DNA of 64,000 bases from Phytohabitans houttuyneae (GCF_011764425.1 NZ_BLPF01000001.1:4951001-5015000), one strand, 5' to 3'. Counted from the first letter of the stretch, positions 48,295 through 58,526 are shown. Program-made: numbers and translations. The notes: a model not told the origin generated them from the letters alone.

Positions 48295-48828
48295 GTGGAC
48301 CAGCCGACGCCGCCGCCCGCCACCAACTCGCGCACCCCGCGCGACATGGTGCTGTCGCTGATCGTGTTGCTCGTCCCCGTGCTCCTGGTGGTGTTGATCT
48401 ACCGGGTCGTGCAGGGCGGTGACCAGCCGGTCGAGGTCGACACCGCACCGGCGATTGCGCAGGCCCGCACGGCCAACGCGTTTCCGGTCGCCGAGCCCAC
48501 AGGGCTGTCGGAGGACTGGCGGGCGATCAGCGCCACGTTCCAGAAGGCGGAGGGCGGCCAGATCCTCCGGATCGGATACGTGACGCCGGACGGCGCCGGC
48601 CTCCAGCTGATCCAGAGCGACGTGCCGGCCGAGGAGCTGCTCCCCATCGAGCTCACCAAGAGCGGGCGGGCCGAGGGCACTGTCAAGATCGACGGGCAGA
48701 GCTGGCAGCGCTACCGCGCCCGCCCCGGCGAGCGGGCACTTGTGCTGCTGGAGCGGGATCGGACAATCGTCATCGTGGGCGGTGCCCACGAAGAGGAGCA
48801 GCGCGAGCTGGCCGCGGCCGTACGCTGA
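48295..48828 (+). CDS. DUF4245 membrane-anchored protein
   Basis: A 177-residue protein with one N-terminal membrane segment (about 18-40) and an extracytoplasmic domain (NAFPVAEPTGLSEDWRAISATF, LRIGYVTPDGAGLQLIQSD). This is the DUF4245 family found divergent to glpX in many actinobacteria; its function is not known. GTG 48295 has a weak -10 (GAAGAT) 6 nt upstream. The last codons hold the -10 box of the GntR gene. Confidence 0.88.
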   Translation: MDQPTPPPATNSRTPRDMVLSLIVLLVPVLLVVLIYRVVQGGDQPVEVDTAPAIAQARTANAFPVAEPTGLSEDWRAISATFQKAEGGQILRIGYVTPDGAGLQLIQSDVPAEELLPIELTKSGRAEGTVKIDGQSWQRYRARPGERALVLLERDRTIVIVGGAHEEEQRELAAAVR

Positions 48829-48833
48829 ATGCC

Positions 48834-49499
48834 GTGACCGACCTCGGAGCCGCCTCCGTCGAGGGCGAGCTGGAGAGCTACAGCCTCGTGGAGCTGGCCG
48901 TCGCCCGCCTGCGGCGGGAGATCCTCAGCGGCCGCACAGATCCCGGCGAGCGCCTGGTGGAGGAGCAGCTCACCCGCCGCCTCGGCATCAGCCGGGCGCC
49001 ACTGCGGGAGGCGCTGCGCCGGCTGGCCGAGCAGGGCCTCGTGGAGCACGTGCCCCGCCGGGGAGTGCGGGTGGCGACGCTCTCCGACCGTGACGTCCAA
49101 GAGTTGTACGAGGTGCGTGACGTGCTCGAGCGCCACGCGATCGCGACCGCCCTGCCGCTGGCGCGGGACAGCGACCTGGTCGGGCTGCGGGCCGCGCTCG
49201 ACCAGATGAGCGAGGCCACCAGGGCGGGCGACCGGCTGCAGATCGCCGAGGCACACCGCAGGTTTCATGTCGCGGTCGTCGGCTTGGCGGGCAACAGCCA
49301 GCTGACCGCGATCTACGAGTCGATCCTCGTCAAGCTGCAGCTCTACATGGCTCGCAACCTGAGCCGAGAGGCAGAGGTGGCCCAGCCCGTCGATGGGGTG
49401 CACCGGCATGAGCGCCTGCTGACCGCCGCGGCGGTGGGCGACCCGGAGGCCATGCTGGCCGCGCTCGCCAGCCACGGCGCCCGCACGTACCTGGCGTAA
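48834..49499 (+). CDS. GntR-family regulator (FadR subfamily)
   Basis: A 221-residue regulator: N-terminal winged helix ([42 protein letters not shown]) and C-terminal FCD ligand domain ([42 protein letters not shown]). TACGCT lies 7 nt before GTG 48834, overlapping the stop of the DUF4245 gene. It precedes an operon of hydrolases and a permease in the same direction and probably senses its substrate. Confidence 0.92.
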   Translation: MTDLGAASVEGELESYSLVELAVARLRREILSGRTDPGERLVEEQLTRRLGISRAPLREALRRLAEQGLVEHVPRRGVRVATLSDRDVQELYEVRDVLERHAIATALPLARDSDLVGLRAALDQMSEATRAGDRLQIAEAHRRFHVAVVGLAGNSQLTAIYESILVKLQLYMARNLSREAEVAQPVDGVHRHERLLTAAAVGDPEAMLAALASHGARTYLA

Positions 49500-49539
49500 T
49501 TTCGCCGTTACGCCAGCGACTCGGGTGGGTAACGGTTCG

Positions 49540-49552
49540 GTCGACAATCGAC
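49540..49552. promoter_or_regulatory. Candidate GntR operator before the hydrolase operon
   Basis: GTCGA-CAA-TCGAC is a perfect dyad that overlaps a -10-like GACAAT, 7 nt before the ATG of the first hydrolase. A second wider dyad, CGTTAC-N17-GTAACG, lies at 49506-49534. Both fit a repressor site, but neither has been tied to this regulator. Confidence 0.45.
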
Positions 49553-49555
49553 TAT

Positions 49556-50248
49556 ATGCCAGGCTCAACCATCGGACCCGTCAAGGCGGACCCCTATCTC
49601 TGGCCGTACGACGGCGCGGCTCCGGTCGCGCGTACCGCTCTGCTCTGCATCGACTGGCAGACCGACTTCTGCGGTCCCGGTGGCTACGTCGACAGCATGG
49701 GCTACGACATCGCACTCACGCGGGCCGGTCTGCCCGCGACCCAGCGGCTGCTCTCGCACGCCCGCGACCTCGGCATGCTGGTCATACACACCCGTGAAGG
49801 GCATGATCCCGACCTCGCCGACCTGCCGCCGAACAAGCGCTGGCGCTCAGCGCAGATCGGCGCCGAGATCGGCTCGGCCGGCCCGTGCGGGCGGATCCTG
49901 GTCAAGGGCGAGCCGGGTTGGGAGATCGTGCCGGAGGTCGCGCCGGCACCCGGCGAGGTGGTCATCGACAAGCCCGGCAAGGGCGCGTTCTACGCCACCA
50001 ACCTCGACCTTGTACTCCGCACCCGCGGCATCACCCACCTCATCCTCACCGGCATCACGACCGACGTCTGCGTGCACACGACGATGCGCGAGGCGAACGA
50101 CCGCGGGTACGAGTGCCTGATCCTCTCCGACTGCACGGGCGCCACCGACGCGGGCAACCACGCCGCCGCGCTGCACATGGTGACCATGCAGGGCGGCGTC
50201 TTCGGCTGCGTCGCGACGTCGGACGCGGTTATCGAGGCGACGTCGTGA
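49556..50248 (+). CDS. Isochorismatase-family cysteine hydrolase (biuret/ureidoacrylate amidohydrolase-like)
   Basis: A 230-residue cysteine hydrolase. The likely triad is Asp in [21 protein letters not shown], Lys in [13 protein letters not shown] and Cys in [20 protein letters not shown]. The closest recognisable types are biuret hydrolase and RutB-like ureidoacrylate hydrolase, which cleave C-N bonds of ureido compounds. It heads an operon with a second such hydrolase and a permease. The exact substrate is not certain. Confidence 0.85.
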   Translation: MPGSTIGPVKADPYLWPYDGAAPVARTALLCIDWQTDFCGPGGYVDSMGYDIALTRAGLPATQRLLSHARDLGMLVIHTREGHDPDLADLPPNKRWRSAQIGAEIGSAGPCGRILVKGEPGWEIVPEVAPAPGEVVIDKPGKGAFYATNLDLVLRTRGITHLILTGITTDVCVHTTMREANDRGYECLILSDCTGATDAGNHAAALHMVTMQGGVFGCVATSDAVIEATS

Positions 50249-50916
50249 CCACGGTGGAGGCGCGGCCGGCGCCGTTCACGTTCGACCCGATCAGCACGGC
50301 CCTGCTGGTCATCGACATGCAGCGGGACTTCCTGCTGCCGGGTGGGTTCGGCGAGACGCTCGGCAACGACGTCAGCCAGCTCCGCCGCACGATCGCACCG
50401 CTCGCGGCGCTGCTCGCGGCGTGGCGGGCGGCCGGGCTCACCGTCATCCACACGCGCGAGGGGCACCTGCCCGACCTCTCCGACTGCCCGCCTGCCAAGC
50501 TCGCCCGCGGTGCGCCGAGCATGCGGATCGGGGACGAGGGGCCGCTGGGTCGCATCCTGATCCGCGGCGAGTACGGCCACGACATCGTCGACGAACTCGC
50601 GCCGGTACCGGGTGAGCCGGTGGTCGACAAGCCGGGCAAAGGCGCGTTCTACGCCACCGAACTGGGTGAGCTGCTCGACGAGCGCAAGGTGGTCAGCCTC
50701 CTCGTCGCCGGTGTGACGACCGAGGTCTGCGTGCACACCACGGTCCGCGAGGCGAACGACCGCGGGTACGAGTGCCTCGTGCTCGCCGACTGCGTCGGGT
50801 CCTACTTCCCGGAGTTTCAGCGGGTGGGGCTCGAAATGATCGCCGCACAGGGCGGCATCTTCGGTTGGGTCGCCGACTCGACCAACGTGCTCAGAGCCCT
50901 TCGGGAGGAGCCGTGA
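50245..50916 (+). CDS. Second isochorismatase-family cysteine hydrolase
   Basis: A 223-residue paralog of the preceding gene: Asp in [21 protein letters not shown], Lys in [13 protein letters not shown], Cys in [20 protein letters not shown]. The GTG start overlaps the previous stop (GTGA), so the two are made together, possibly as a heteromeric enzyme or for two successive steps. The next gene also overlaps by 4 nt. Confidence 0.85.
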   Translation: MTTVEARPAPFTFDPISTALLVIDMQRDFLLPGGFGETLGNDVSQLRRTIAPLAALLAAWRAAGLTVIHTREGHLPDLSDCPPAKLARGAPSMRIGDEGPLGRILIRGEYGHDIVDELAPVPGEPVVDKPGKGAFYATELGELLDERKVVSLLVAGVTTEVCVHTTVREANDRGYECLVLADCVGSYFPEFQRVGLEMIAAQGGIFGWVADSTNVLRALREEP

Positions 50917-52490
50917 AACTTCCTTACTGGGTGCGCGGGGACACCAACGCATTCTTCGGCTTCGGCGTCAATGTGCTGGTCAACGTCCTCACGCTGACCG
51001 GGCTGTGCATCGGCGTCGTACACATGGCCTCGGGCGACGTGTTCGGCACGGTGCTGCCGGCGCTCGGCGTCGCCCTCGTCTTCGGCAACATCTACTACAC
51101 GTACCTGGCGCGGCGGCTGGCCCGGAAGGAAAACCGCGCGGACGTGACGGCGATGCCGTACGGGCCGAGCGTGCCGCACATGTTCATCGTGATCTTCGTG
51201 ATCATGCTGCCGATCTACCTGCGCACGGACGACCCGATGCGCGCGTGGCAGGCGGGTCTGGCGTGGGCCTTCATCATCGGCGTGATCGTCCTCATCGGAG
51301 CGTTTGTCGGACCCTACATCCGCAAGTACGCGCCGCGCGCCGCGCTGCTGGGCACGCTGGCCGGCATCTCCATCACGTTCATCTCGATGAACCCGGCCGC
51401 GCAGATGTGGGACATGGCCTGGATCGCGCTGCCGGTGTTCGCGCTGCTGCTCATCGGCCTTCTGACGGACATCAAGCTGCCCGGCAACATCCCGATCGGC
51501 CTCGCCGCTCTCCTGGTGGGTACGGCGATCGGCTGGATCGGCGGCGCGATGTCGGTACCGGACGTCGAGTCGGCCGCGGGGGACATCGCCGTGGCGGTGC
51601 CGGATCTCAAGCTGGGGCTGCTCTTCGACGGCCTCGGTGACATGGCGCCGTTGCTGGCGACCGCGATCCCGTTGGGCGTCTACAACTTCACCGAGGCGAT
51701 GACCAATGTGGAGAGTGCGGCCACGGCGGGCGACAACTACAACCTTCGCAGCGTACTGCTCGCCGACGGTGCCGGCGCGGTCATCGGCTCCGCGCTCGGC
51801 TCGCCGTTCCCGCCGGCTGTCTACGTTGGACACCCGGGATGGAAGGCGGCGGGCGGACGCACCGGCTATTCCATGGCGACGGGCGTGGTCATCGCACTGC
51901 TCTGTTTCCTCGGCATGTTCGGCCTGCTCGGTGCGCTGCTACCGACACCCGCCATCGTGCCCATCCTGCTCTACATAGGACTACTGATCGGCGCGCAGGC
52001 ATTCCAGGCGACTCCGCGGGCACACGCGGCCGCGGTGGTGGCCGCGCTGATACCCAACATCGCGGCGTGGGCCAGCGGCCAGATGGACAACGCGCTCGCT
52101 GCGGCCGGCACGTCGGCGGCCCAGGTCGGCGACGCGGCGCTGGAAGGTGCGGGCGTCTTCTACCACGGCCTGCTCGTCCTCGGGCAGGGCGCGATCCTGG
52201 CCGGGCTGGTACTCGGTGCGATTGTCGCGTTCATCATCGACAAGCGCTTCTGGCATGCGGCGGTCTTCGCCGGCTCGGGGGCGGTGCTGTCGTTCATCGG
52301 CCTCATCCACGGGGAGAAGGTGGCCTGGAACGCGAACGGGCAGGTCGCGCTCGGCTACGCCTTCATCGCCGTGGTCTGCGTCGGGTTTGCGCTGGCCAAG
52401 GTGCCACCGCGGGAGCCCGAGCCGGGCGAGGACGACGCGGAGGTGCCGGCACCCCGCCCGGCGCCCGACCTCGAAAAGGCGGCCGCCTGA
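50913..52490 (+). CDS. NCS2-like permease for a nucleobase or ureido compound
   Basis: A 525-residue protein with about 13 membrane segments. It resembles the NCS2/AzgA-type nucleobase permease fold ([16 protein letters not shown] at the start; [31 protein letters not shown], where the acidic residues often bind substrate). GTG 50913 overlaps the previous stop and has Shine-Dalgarno GGGAGG. As the transporter of the operon it probably imports what the two hydrolases cleave. Confidence 0.82.
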   Translation: MKLPYWVRGDTNAFFGFGVNVLVNVLTLTGLCIGVVHMASGDVFGTVLPALGVALVFGNIYYTYLARRLARKENRADVTAMPYGPSVPHMFIVIFVIMLPIYLRTDDPMRAWQAGLAWAFIIGVIVLIGAFVGPYIRKYAPRAALLGTLAGISITFISMNPAAQMWDMAWIALPVFALLLIGLLTDIKLPGNIPIGLAALLVGTAIGWIGGAMSVPDVESAAGDIAVAVPDLKLGLLFDGLGDMAPLLATAIPLGVYNFTEAMTNVESAATAGDNYNLRSVLLADGAGAVIGSALGSPFPPAVYVGHPGWKAAGGRTGYSMATGVVIALLCFLGMFGLLGALLPTPAIVPILLYIGLLIGAQAFQATPRAHAAAVVAALIPNIAAWASGQMDNALAAAGTSAAQVGDAALEGAGVFYHGLLVLGQGAILAGLVLGAIVAFIIDKRFWHAAVFAGSGAVLSFIGLIHGEKVAWNANGQVALGYAFIAVVCVGFALAKVPPREPEPGEDDAEVPAPRPAPDLEKAAA

Positions 52491-52495
52491 CACGT

Positions 52496-52533
52496 GGGGC
52501 GACGGTCGCAGGGCCCGCTGCGACCGTCGCCCC
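52496..52533 (+). terminator. Terminator after the permease gene
   Basis: A perfect 16-bp stem (GGGGCGACGGTCGCAG with CTGCGACCGTCGCCCC) around a 6-nt loop, right after the permease stop. Lacks a T-run. It may reduce rather than stop transcription into the AtzH-like gene 26 nt on. Confidence 0.85.
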
Positions 52534-52558
52534 ATCCCCCACGAAAGGACCCCACTCG

Positions 52559-52954
52559 ATGGAGATCAACCGCCCCGACGTGGTGGCCGAGGTGAGCCGG
52601 GCGTTCGCCGCGTACGAGTCGGCTCTCGTCGCGGGCGAGCCCGACCGCATCGTCGACTTCTTCTGGCAGTCGCCGGAGACCGTCCGCTACGGCATCGCCG
52701 ACCACCAGGTCGGCATCGAGGAGCAGCGGACCTGGCGATGGGCCCAGGCACCGCTGCCCGCCGGGCGGCGGCTGCGCGACACCCGGATCACCACATTCGG
52801 TATCGACTACGCCGTGGTCAACACGATGTTCCACTACCCCGGCAGCACCATCGTGGGCCGGCAGTCCCAGACCTGGGTCCGCCTGCCGGCCGGCTGGCGC
52901 ATCGTGGCCGCGCACGTCTCCGAGCCGGCCGCCTCCGCGGTCCCGTCCAGTTGA
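52559..52954 (+). CDS. AtzH/HpxZ-like (DUF3225) protein
   Basis: A 131-residue SnoaL/NTF2-fold protein: VSRAFAAYESALVAGEPDRI, FFWQSPETVRYGIADHQVG and TIVGRQSQTWVRLPAGWRIVAAHVS. This matches AtzH-like/HpxZ proteins, which accompany amidases in the breakdown of carboxybiuret or oxalurate. The usual amidase partner (AtzE type) is not in this window. ATG 52559 has Shine-Dalgarno AAAGGA. Confidence 0.82.
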   Translation: MEINRPDVVAEVSRAFAAYESALVAGEPDRIVDFFWQSPETVRYGIADHQVGIEEQRTWRWAQAPLPAGRRLRDTRITTFGIDYAVVNTMFHYPGSTIVGRQSQTWVRLPAGWRIVAAHVSEPAASAVPSS

Positions 52955-53011
52955 TCAGGGACTTGGTGGAGCGGCGCGCCGACGGACACGCCGACCAACT
53001 CCCTGATCAAC
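52950..53011. terminator. Bidirectional terminator between AtzH-like gene and xseB
   Basis: GTTGATCAGGGA and TCCCTGATCAAC (52950-52961/53000-53011), continued after one mismatch by TTGGT/ACCAA, form a long hairpin that contains the stop codon of the AtzH-like gene. It separates two convergent genes. Confidence 0.8.
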
Positions 53012-53021
53012 GGGGAGGGGG

Positions 53022-53225
53022 TTAGGCGTCTTCGCGGGCGGCCTTCGCGGCCTCCAGGCGGGCGCGGGCGCCGTCCAGCCACCGCTGGCAGATGTCGGCG
53101 AGCTGCTCGCCACGCTCCCAGAGCGCGAGCGACTCCTCCAGTGAGCCGCCGCCGGTCTCCAGCCGCTCCACCACGGAGGCCAGCTCCGCGCGGGCCTGCT
53201 CGTAGCTCAACTGCGGCTCGCTCAT
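53022..53225 (-). CDS. xseB: Exodeoxyribonuclease VII small subunit
   Basis: A 67-residue helical protein: LSYEQARAELASVVERLETGG, then SLEESLALWERGEQLADICQ. Length and the LEESL..WE.GE motif are typical of XseB. It forms exonuclease VII with XseA, encoded 41 nt upstream in the same direction. The enzyme degrades single-stranded DNA into oligonucleotides. Confidence 0.93.
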   Translation of the reverse strand: MSEPQLSYEQARAELASVVERLETGGGSLEESLALWERGEQLADICQRWLDGARARLEAAKAAREDA

Positions 53226-53266
53226 GGTCGGTCACCCTACCCGTGGCGCGGCGGCGGTCCGGTGAC

Positions 53267-54496
53267 TCACCCCGGTGAGTCGGTCACCTGGGCGGACAGG
53301 TCGCCGGCCGCGAGCCGTACCCGAAGATCGTCTCCCTTGGCCACGTCGGAGGGCGCCCGGACCACGTGGCCGTCCGCACGCTGCACGATCGCGTACCCGC
53401 GCTCCAGCGTCGCGGCGGGTGACAGCGCGCGGAGGCGGGCCAGCGTGTGGCGCAGGTCGCCGGCGGCGGCGGTGAGCTTGTGGTCCAGCGTGCGGGAGGC
53501 GCGGTCGCGGAGCGCGCCCACCTCGGTCGCGCGCTGATCGATCATGACGTGCGGGCGGGCGAGGACCGGGCGGGAGCGGATCGAGTCGAGGCGGTGCTGC
53601 TCGCGGTCGAGCAGGCCGGTGACCGCGCGACCCAGCCGCTGCCGGGCGAGGCCGATCAGGCGCAGCTCCTCGGCCAGGTCGGGCACGATCCGCTTGGCGG
53701 CGTCGGTCGGTGTCGAGGCGCGCACGTCGGCCACGTAGTCGAGCAGCGGGATGTCGGTCTCGTGGCCGATCGCGCTGACCACGGGCGTACGGCAGTCGGC
53801 GACCGCGCGGCACAGCGCCTCGTCGGAGAAGGGCAGCAGATCTTCGACGCTCCCGCCGCCGCGCGCGATGATGATCACATCGATCGTCTCGTCGCCGTCG
53901 AGCACCTTGAGCGCGTCGATCATCTGTGGCACCGCGGTCGGCCCCTGCACGGCCACGTTGATCACGCGGAACTCCACCGCCGGCCACCGGCGGCGGGCGT
54001 TGGTGAGCACGTCCCGCTCGGCGGCCGACGAGCGCCCGGTCATCAGCCCGATCCGCGACGGCAGGAACGGCGGGCGGCGCTTGCGCTCGCGCGCGAAGAG
54101 TCCTTCGGCGGCGAGCTGCTTCTTGAGGCGCTCCAGGCGGGCCAGCAGCTCGCCCAGCCCCACCTGCCGGATCTCGTCGGCCCGCAGACTGAGCGTGCCC
54201 CGCGCCGCGTAGAACTCGGGCTTTGCGTGCAGGACGACGCGGGCGCCCTCTTCGAGGTTCGGGGCGCCGATGTCCAGTACATCCCGGTTTGTCGTAACCG
54301 TCAGGCTGAGGTCGGCCGACGGATCACGCAGTGTGAGGAAGACGGTGCTCGCGCCCGGGCGGCGGCTGATCTGGGCCACCTGCCCGTCGACCCACACCCA
54401 CCCGAGCTTGGCCACCCACGCGCCGACCTTCTGGCTGACCACCCGGACCGGCCACGGCTCCTCGGGCGTGCTCTTGGGCGTCTCGGGCTGCGTCAC
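53267..54496 (-). CDS. xseA: Exodeoxyribonuclease VII large subunit
   Basis: A 409-residue XseA. It has an N-terminal OB-fold ([31 protein letters not shown]) and the catalytic domain: [35 protein letters not shown], and [29 protein letters not shown]. The long coiled-coil part follows. GTG 54496 is chosen because TAGGCT lies 7 nt upstream (leaderless) and homologs begin with the OB-fold; the frame open to 55003 is antisense to ispH. Confidence 0.95.
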   Translation of the reverse strand: MTQPETPKSTPEEPWPVRVVSQKVGAWVAKLGWVWVDGQVAQISRRPGASTVFLTLRDPSADLSLTVTTNRDVLDIGAPNLEEGARVVLHAKPEFYAARGTLSLRADEIRQVGLGELLARLERLKKQLAAEGLFARERKRRPPFLPSRIGLMTGRSSAAERDVLTNARRRWPAVEFRVINVAVQGPTAVPQMIDALKVLDGDETIDVIIIARGGGSVEDLLPFSDEALCRAVADCRTPVVSAIGHETDIPLLDYVADVRASTPTDAAKRIVPDLAEELRLIGLARQRLGRAVTGLLDREQHRLDSIRSRPVLARPHVMIDQRATEVGALRDRASRTLDHKLTAAAGDLRHTLARLRALSPAATLERGYAIVQRADGHVVRAPSDVAKGDDLRVRLAAGDLSAQVTDSPG

Positions 54497-54577
54497 GCTG
54501 GCCAGCCTATGTGCCGTACGGGGTAATCCCGGTCTCGGCCAGGGCCGGTGGCGCGGCGTGGCACGTACGATGGCCGG

Positions 54578-55585
54578 GTGACCGAGATCCGGAAGCGCGT
54601 GCTGCTGGCCAAGCCCCGCGGGTACTGCGCAGGCGTCGACCGCGCCGTGCAGACCGTCGAGGAGGCGCTCAAGCTCTACGGGCCGCCGATCTACGTGCGC
54701 AAGCAGATCGTCCACAACAAGCACGTGGTGTCGACGCTCGAGGCAAAGGGCGCCATCTTCGTCGAGGAAAACGAGGAGGTCCCCGAGGGGGCCATCGTGA
54801 TCTTCTCGGCGCACGGCGTGGCGCCGGAGGTGTACGAGCAGGCCAAGGCGCGTTCGCTCAAGGCCATCGACGCGACGTGCCCGCTGGTGACCAAGGTGCA
54901 CCAAGAGGCGAAGCGGTTCGCGGCCGACGACTACGACATCCTGCTCATCGGCCACGAGGGCCACGAGGAGGTCATCGGCACGGCCGGTGAGGCGCCCGCG
55001 CACGTCCAGCTCGTCGACGGACCGGAAGGCGCCGACAAGGTCACCGTGCGTGACCCGTCAAAGGTCGTGTGGCTCTCCCAGACGACGCTCTCCGTCGACG
55101 AGACGATGGAGACCGTGGCCCGGCTCAAGCAGCGGCTCCCGCTGCTCCAGTCGCCGCCCAGCGACGACATCTGCTACGCCACGCAAAACCGCCAGCACGT
55201 GGTCAAGGAGATCGCGCCGCAATGCGACGTGGTGCTCGTCGTGGGCTCGCGCAACTCCTCCAACTCGGTGCGGCTTGTCGAGGTCGCCATCGACGCCGGC
55301 GCGCGCGGCGGTCACCTGGTCGACTACGCGCACGAGATCGCCGACGAGTGGCTGGAGGGCGCCACCACGGTCGGCGTCACGTCCGGCGCGAGCGTGCCCG
55401 ACGAGCTTGTCATGCAGGTGCTGGAGCACCTCGCGGCGCGCGGCTTCGCCGACGTGGCCGAGGTCACGACCGCCGACGAGCGGCTGACCTTCTCCCTGCC
55501 GCAGGAGCTCAAGCGCGAGATGAAGGCGGCGGCCGCGAGCCGCGCCAAGGAGGCGGCCGCCCTAGTCTCCGACCAGCTCGGGTGA
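54578..55585 (+). CDS. ispH: 4-hydroxy-3-methylbut-2-enyl diphosphate reductase
   Basis: A 335-residue iron-sulfur enzyme of the MEP isoprenoid pathway. The three cluster cysteines are in [25 protein letters not shown] and [20 protein letters not shown] is also conserved. GTG 54578 has TACGAT 6 nt upstream (leaderless). It is divergent from xseA and overlaps rmuC convergently by 24 bp. It makes IPP and DMAPP for the prenyl enzymes found at 36-38 kb. Confidence 0.96.
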   Translation: MTEIRKRVLLAKPRGYCAGVDRAVQTVEEALKLYGPPIYVRKQIVHNKHVVSTLEAKGAIFVEENEEVPEGAIVIFSAHGVAPEVYEQAKARSLKAIDATCPLVTKVHQEAKRFAADDYDILLIGHEGHEEVIGTAGEAPAHVQLVDGPEGADKVTVRDPSKVVWLSQTTLSVDETMETVARLKQRLPLLQSPPSDDICYATQNRQHVVKEIAPQCDVVLVVGSRNSSNSVRLVEVAIDAGARGGHLVDYAHEIADEWLEGATTVGVTSGASVPDELVMQVLEHLAARGFADVAEVTTADERLTFSLPQELKREMKAAAASRAKEAAALVSDQLG

Positions 55586-56701
55586 CTGGGGCTGGCGCGG
55601 CGAGATCTCGACCTGCGCCGGCGCCGGCAGCTCGTCGTCGGAGACGCCCAGCTCGGCCAGCTTGCGGGCGCTGACGAGCACGCGCGCCTCCAGCGAGCCG
55701 ACCGCCCGGTTGTACGCACTTACCGCGCCGCCGAGCGCCCCGCCGAGCCGGCTCACGTGGTCACCGAGCGTGGAAAGCCGCCCGTAGAGCTCGCGGGCCA
55801 GCGTGTGCACCGCGAGCGCGTTTCGGGCCAGGGCCTCCTGACGCCACACGTACGCCACCGTGCGCAGCAGCGCCATCAGCGTCGCCGGCGTGGCGAGCAC
55901 GACGTTGCGGGCGAACGCGTGCTCCAGCAGCGTGGGGTCGCGCTGCAGCGCCGCGTCGAGAAACGGGTCGGCCGGCACGAAGAGCACCACGAACTCGGGC
56001 GTCTGCTCGAACGCGCTCCAGTACGACTTTGCCGCCAGCGCGTCGACGTGGCCGCGCAGGTGGCGGGCGTGCGCGTCGAGGTGCGAGTCGCGGCCCCGCT
56101 CGTCGCGCGACTCCATCGCCGCCAGGTACGCCTCGAAGGGAGCCTTGGCGTCGACCACCACCGACCGTCCACCTTGGAGCTTGACGACCAGGTCGGGGCG
56201 TACACCCTGGATGTCGTTGACCGCCGTCACCTGCTCGGAGAAGTCGCAGTGCTCCAGCATGCCCGCTGCCTCGACGATCCGCCGCAGCTGGTGCTCACCC
56301 CACCGCCCGCGCACCTGAGGCGCCCGGAGCGCGGCGACAAGCTGCTTTGTCTCGGTGCGCAGCTCACCGGAGACCGTGGACATCGCGCGCACCTGCTCGC
56401 GCAGCTCCGCGTACGCGTCGACGCGCTCCCGCTCCAGGTCGGCCACCCGCATCTCGTACCGCCGGAGGGACTCGTGCAGCGGTGCGACCGCGCGGGCGAC
56501 GGCCTCCTGTGACTGTGCGGTGGCCTCATAGGACAGAGCCCGCATCGACTGCTCCAGCCGCTCCTCACCCTCGCGGGTGGCGCGCAGCGTCGCGTCGAGG
56601 CGGGCCAGCTCCGCGCTGGCCCGGGCCCGTGCGGCCAGCCACCCGACGGCGCCTCCGGCGCCCAGGCAGACGACCACCACGGCCAGCGTCGAAATGTCCA
56701 C
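55562..56701 (-). CDS. rmuC: RmuC-family DNA recombination protein
   Basis: About 379 residues: an N-terminal membrane segment (1-25), coiled coil ([18 protein letters not shown]-like region), and the RmuC nuclease-like domain ([61 protein letters not shown]). The role in limiting DNA inversions is known from E. coli. GTG 56701 is the best start; the frame extends to 56872 with low-complexity sequence. Start uncertain. Confidence 0.88.
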   Translation of the reverse strand: MDISTLAVVVVCLGAGGAVGWLAARARASAELARLDATLRATREGEERLEQSMRALSYEATAQSQEAVARAVAPLHESLRRYEMRVADLERERVDAYAELREQVRAMSTVSGELRTETKQLVAALRAPQVRGRWGEHQLRRIVEAAGMLEHCDFSEQVTAVNDIQGVRPDLVVKLQGGRSVVVDAKAPFEAYLAAMESRDERGRDSHLDAHARHLRGHVDALAAKSYWSAFEQTPEFVVLFVPADPFLDAALQRDPTLLEHAFARNVVLATPATLMALLRTVAYVWRQEALARNALAVHTLARELYGRLSTLGDHVSRLGGALGGAVSAYNRAVGSLEARVLVSARKLAELGVSDDELPAPAQVEISPRQPQSPELVGD

Positions 56702-56754
56702 GTCCGTGAGCTTGCCAAACGAGTACGACGAAACGGGCCGGGTACCGTCGGGAC

Positions 56755-57525
56755 ATGGAGTGGTTTTTGCTGGTCGTGCTCGTCGTGCTGATCGCCGGCG
56801 GTGCGTTCCTGCTACGGAGGGCGAGCGCGGAGCGGCACGCCCGGGACCTGGCGGACGCGCGGGCCGAGGCACAGCGGTGGTACGAGCGGCTGGGTGGCCA
56901 GGTCATGAACCTGCACGGCGACGAGCCGGCTGTCCGGCAGGCGCTGGTGGACGCGGGTGAGCGGTACACGGCCGCGGGCAGCCAGCTGGAGCAGTCCCGG
57001 ACGGTGCGGCAGTTTGCGCTGGCCAGGGAGACGGCGATCGAGGGGCTGGCGTACGCGCGGGCCGCCCGCGTCGCGCTCGGCCTCGACCCCGGCCCCGACC
57101 TGCCGCCGCTGGCCGCCGCCCACGGCGCCGGGCAGCTGACGGTGGAGCGCGAGGTCGATGTTCAGGGCCAGCACTTCAAGGCGGGGCCGCAGCCGGGCAA
57201 CGACACGCCTTACTACTACCCGGGTGGGCGGGTGCAGGGCCGCCCGGTGCCGGCCGGCTGGTACTCGCAGCCCTGGTGGAAGCCCGCCCTCGCCGGTGCC
57301 GCCGGCGCGATCGGCGGTCTGTTGATCTTTGACGCGCTCTTCTCGCCCGCCTTCGCCGACCCGGGGTACGGCTATGACGCCGGGCAGGCGGAGGGCTTCG
57401 ACGACGGCTCGGGCGGAGGCGACGGCGGCGACGCGGGTGGTGACTACGGGGGCGACTACGGCGGCGGCGACTTCGGCGGCGATGCCGGCTTCGGCGGTGG
57501 CGACTTCGGCGGCGGCGACTTCTAG
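56755..57525 (+). CDS. Membrane protein with Gly/Asp-rich tail, hypothetical
   Basis: A 256-residue protein: N-terminal membrane segment (3-20), a helical region (30-115), a linker with PYYYPGG, a second membrane segment (about 178-197), and a Gly/Asp/Phe tail made of GGDFGG-type repeats. Such tails are disordered and may sit outside the cell. TACCGT lies 6 nt before the ATG (leaderless). Homologs near ispH are common in actinobacteria; function unknown. Confidence 0.75.
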   Translation: MEWFLLVVLVVLIAGGAFLLRRASAERHARDLADARAEAQRWYERLGGQVMNLHGDEPAVRQALVDAGERYTAAGSQLEQSRTVRQFALARETAIEGLAYARAARVALGLDPGPDLPPLAAAHGAGQLTVEREVDVQGQHFKAGPQPGNDTPYYYPGGRVQGRPVPAGWYSQPWWKPALAGAAGAIGGLLIFDALFSPAFADPGYGYDAGQAEGFDDGSGGGDGGDAGGDYGGDYGGGDFGGDAGFGGGDFGGGDF

Positions 57526-57605
57526 AGCCGTCGGGACAGCCCCCGCCTGGAGGGTAGGGCTAGCTGGATGGTGTTTGCCCGGCCGCGGGGGCAGAGTCGG
57601 TTAGC

Positions 57606-58271
57606 GTGAGCGTAGAGACGCATTCGAGGGCGGGGGTCCAGTCGGTGGCGGTCCAGCCGATGCGGGCCTGGTGGTTCGCGGCCGCCGCCGTGGCCTTCGG
57701 CGCCGCGGCCGTGACAGCCGTCGCGCAGGGCACCGGACACTTCCACTGGTGGGCCGGGTTCGTGCTCGTGCCGGGCGCGTTCATCGCGGCGGCCGGCGCG
57801 CCGCTGCTCACCCGGGGTGGGGGCAAGGCCGCCACGGGCTACCTGGTGGCCTGGGTCGGCCTGATCGTGTTCGCGGTCGGCGCCATGCTGATGTTCGGCG
57901 TGATGACCGATGGCTGGCCCATCATGATCATCCTGCCCACTCTCGCCATCGCCGGGACGTACGCGTGGCGCCCGGCACACCCGCTCGCCCGCGCGTTCCA
58001 CCGCACGATCGCCACTCTGGCGCTCTGCGGCACCGCGTTGGGCGTGCTGTTTCTGCTGATGAATGCCGGCGTCGTCGACTTCGGCGACACCGACTGGTGG
58101 GGCGGCTTCATGATGGCCGCGGCTGTGGCCGTCGCGCTCAACGGGCTGGCACTGCTCCGCCACCAGATCGAATACCGCCTACAGGCCGTCACGCTCGCGG
58201 TCTTTCCCGCCCTGATCGTCTTCCTGCTCGGCTTGCGCTTCATCCGCGGCGACTGGCCGACAACCTTCTAG
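57606..58271 (+). CDS. Multi-pass membrane protein, hypothetical; stop codon inside a repeat element
   Basis: A 221-residue protein with six hydrophobic segments between residues 22 and 212 and no recognised motif. Its TAG stop (58269-58271) is the first three bases of a MITE-like element, so the element may have set the present C-terminus. No Shine-Dalgarno or clear -10 was found for GTG 57606. Confidence 0.68.
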   Translation: MSVETHSRAGVQSVAVQPMRAWWFAAAAVAFGAAAVTAVAQGTGHFHWWAGFVLVPGAFIAAAGAPLLTRGGGKAATGYLVAWVGLIVFAVGAMLMFGVMTDGWPIMIILPTLAIAGTYAWRPAHPLARAFHRTIATLALCGTALGVLFLLMNAGVVDFGDTDWWGGFMMAAAVAVALNGLALLRHQIEYRLQAVTLAVFPALIVFLLGLRFIRGDWPTTF

Positions 58272-58436
58272 GCCCTGTTTGGAAAATCCTTGCCGGGCTG
58301 CGCCGGGCCCAGGCGGCGTCCGGCGGCGTCGGGCGTAAGGCCGCATACAACACCGGTATGTGACCTTGCGTCCGCCACCCCCGGACGCCGCCTGGACTCC
58401 GGCTCGCCTCGACAATCCTTTTTCAAACAGGGCCTA
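58269..58436. mobile_element. 168-bp MITE-like element
   Basis: Terminal inverted repeats TAGGCCCTGTTTG (58269-58281) and CAAACAGGGCCTA (58424-58436) are perfect. Inside, CCAGGCGGCGTCCGG (58309-58323) and CCGGACGCCGCCTGG (58381-58395) form a second 15-bp inverted pair. No coding capacity. The TA ends may be target duplications. Related end sequences occur at 58470-58520 and near 29428. Confidence 0.7.
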
Positions 58437-58458
58437 GCCCTGCTTCGCATCCGTTGGT

Positions 58459-58520
58459 GCGAGCGGGATCTTCGAAGCAGGGCCTAGCAAGGCGAGCGGG
58501 ATCTTTGAAGCAGGGCCCAG
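58459..58520. repeat. Tandem 29-mer, two copies, period 33
   Basis: GCGAGCGGGATCTTCGAAGC plus AGGGCCTAG (58459-58487) is repeated with two changes at 58492-58520, seven nt before the valS stop. The ends (GAAGCAGGGCCTAG) resemble the ends of the neighbouring MITE-like element. Could act in termination. Confidence 0.6.
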
Positions 58521-58526
58521 TGAGTG

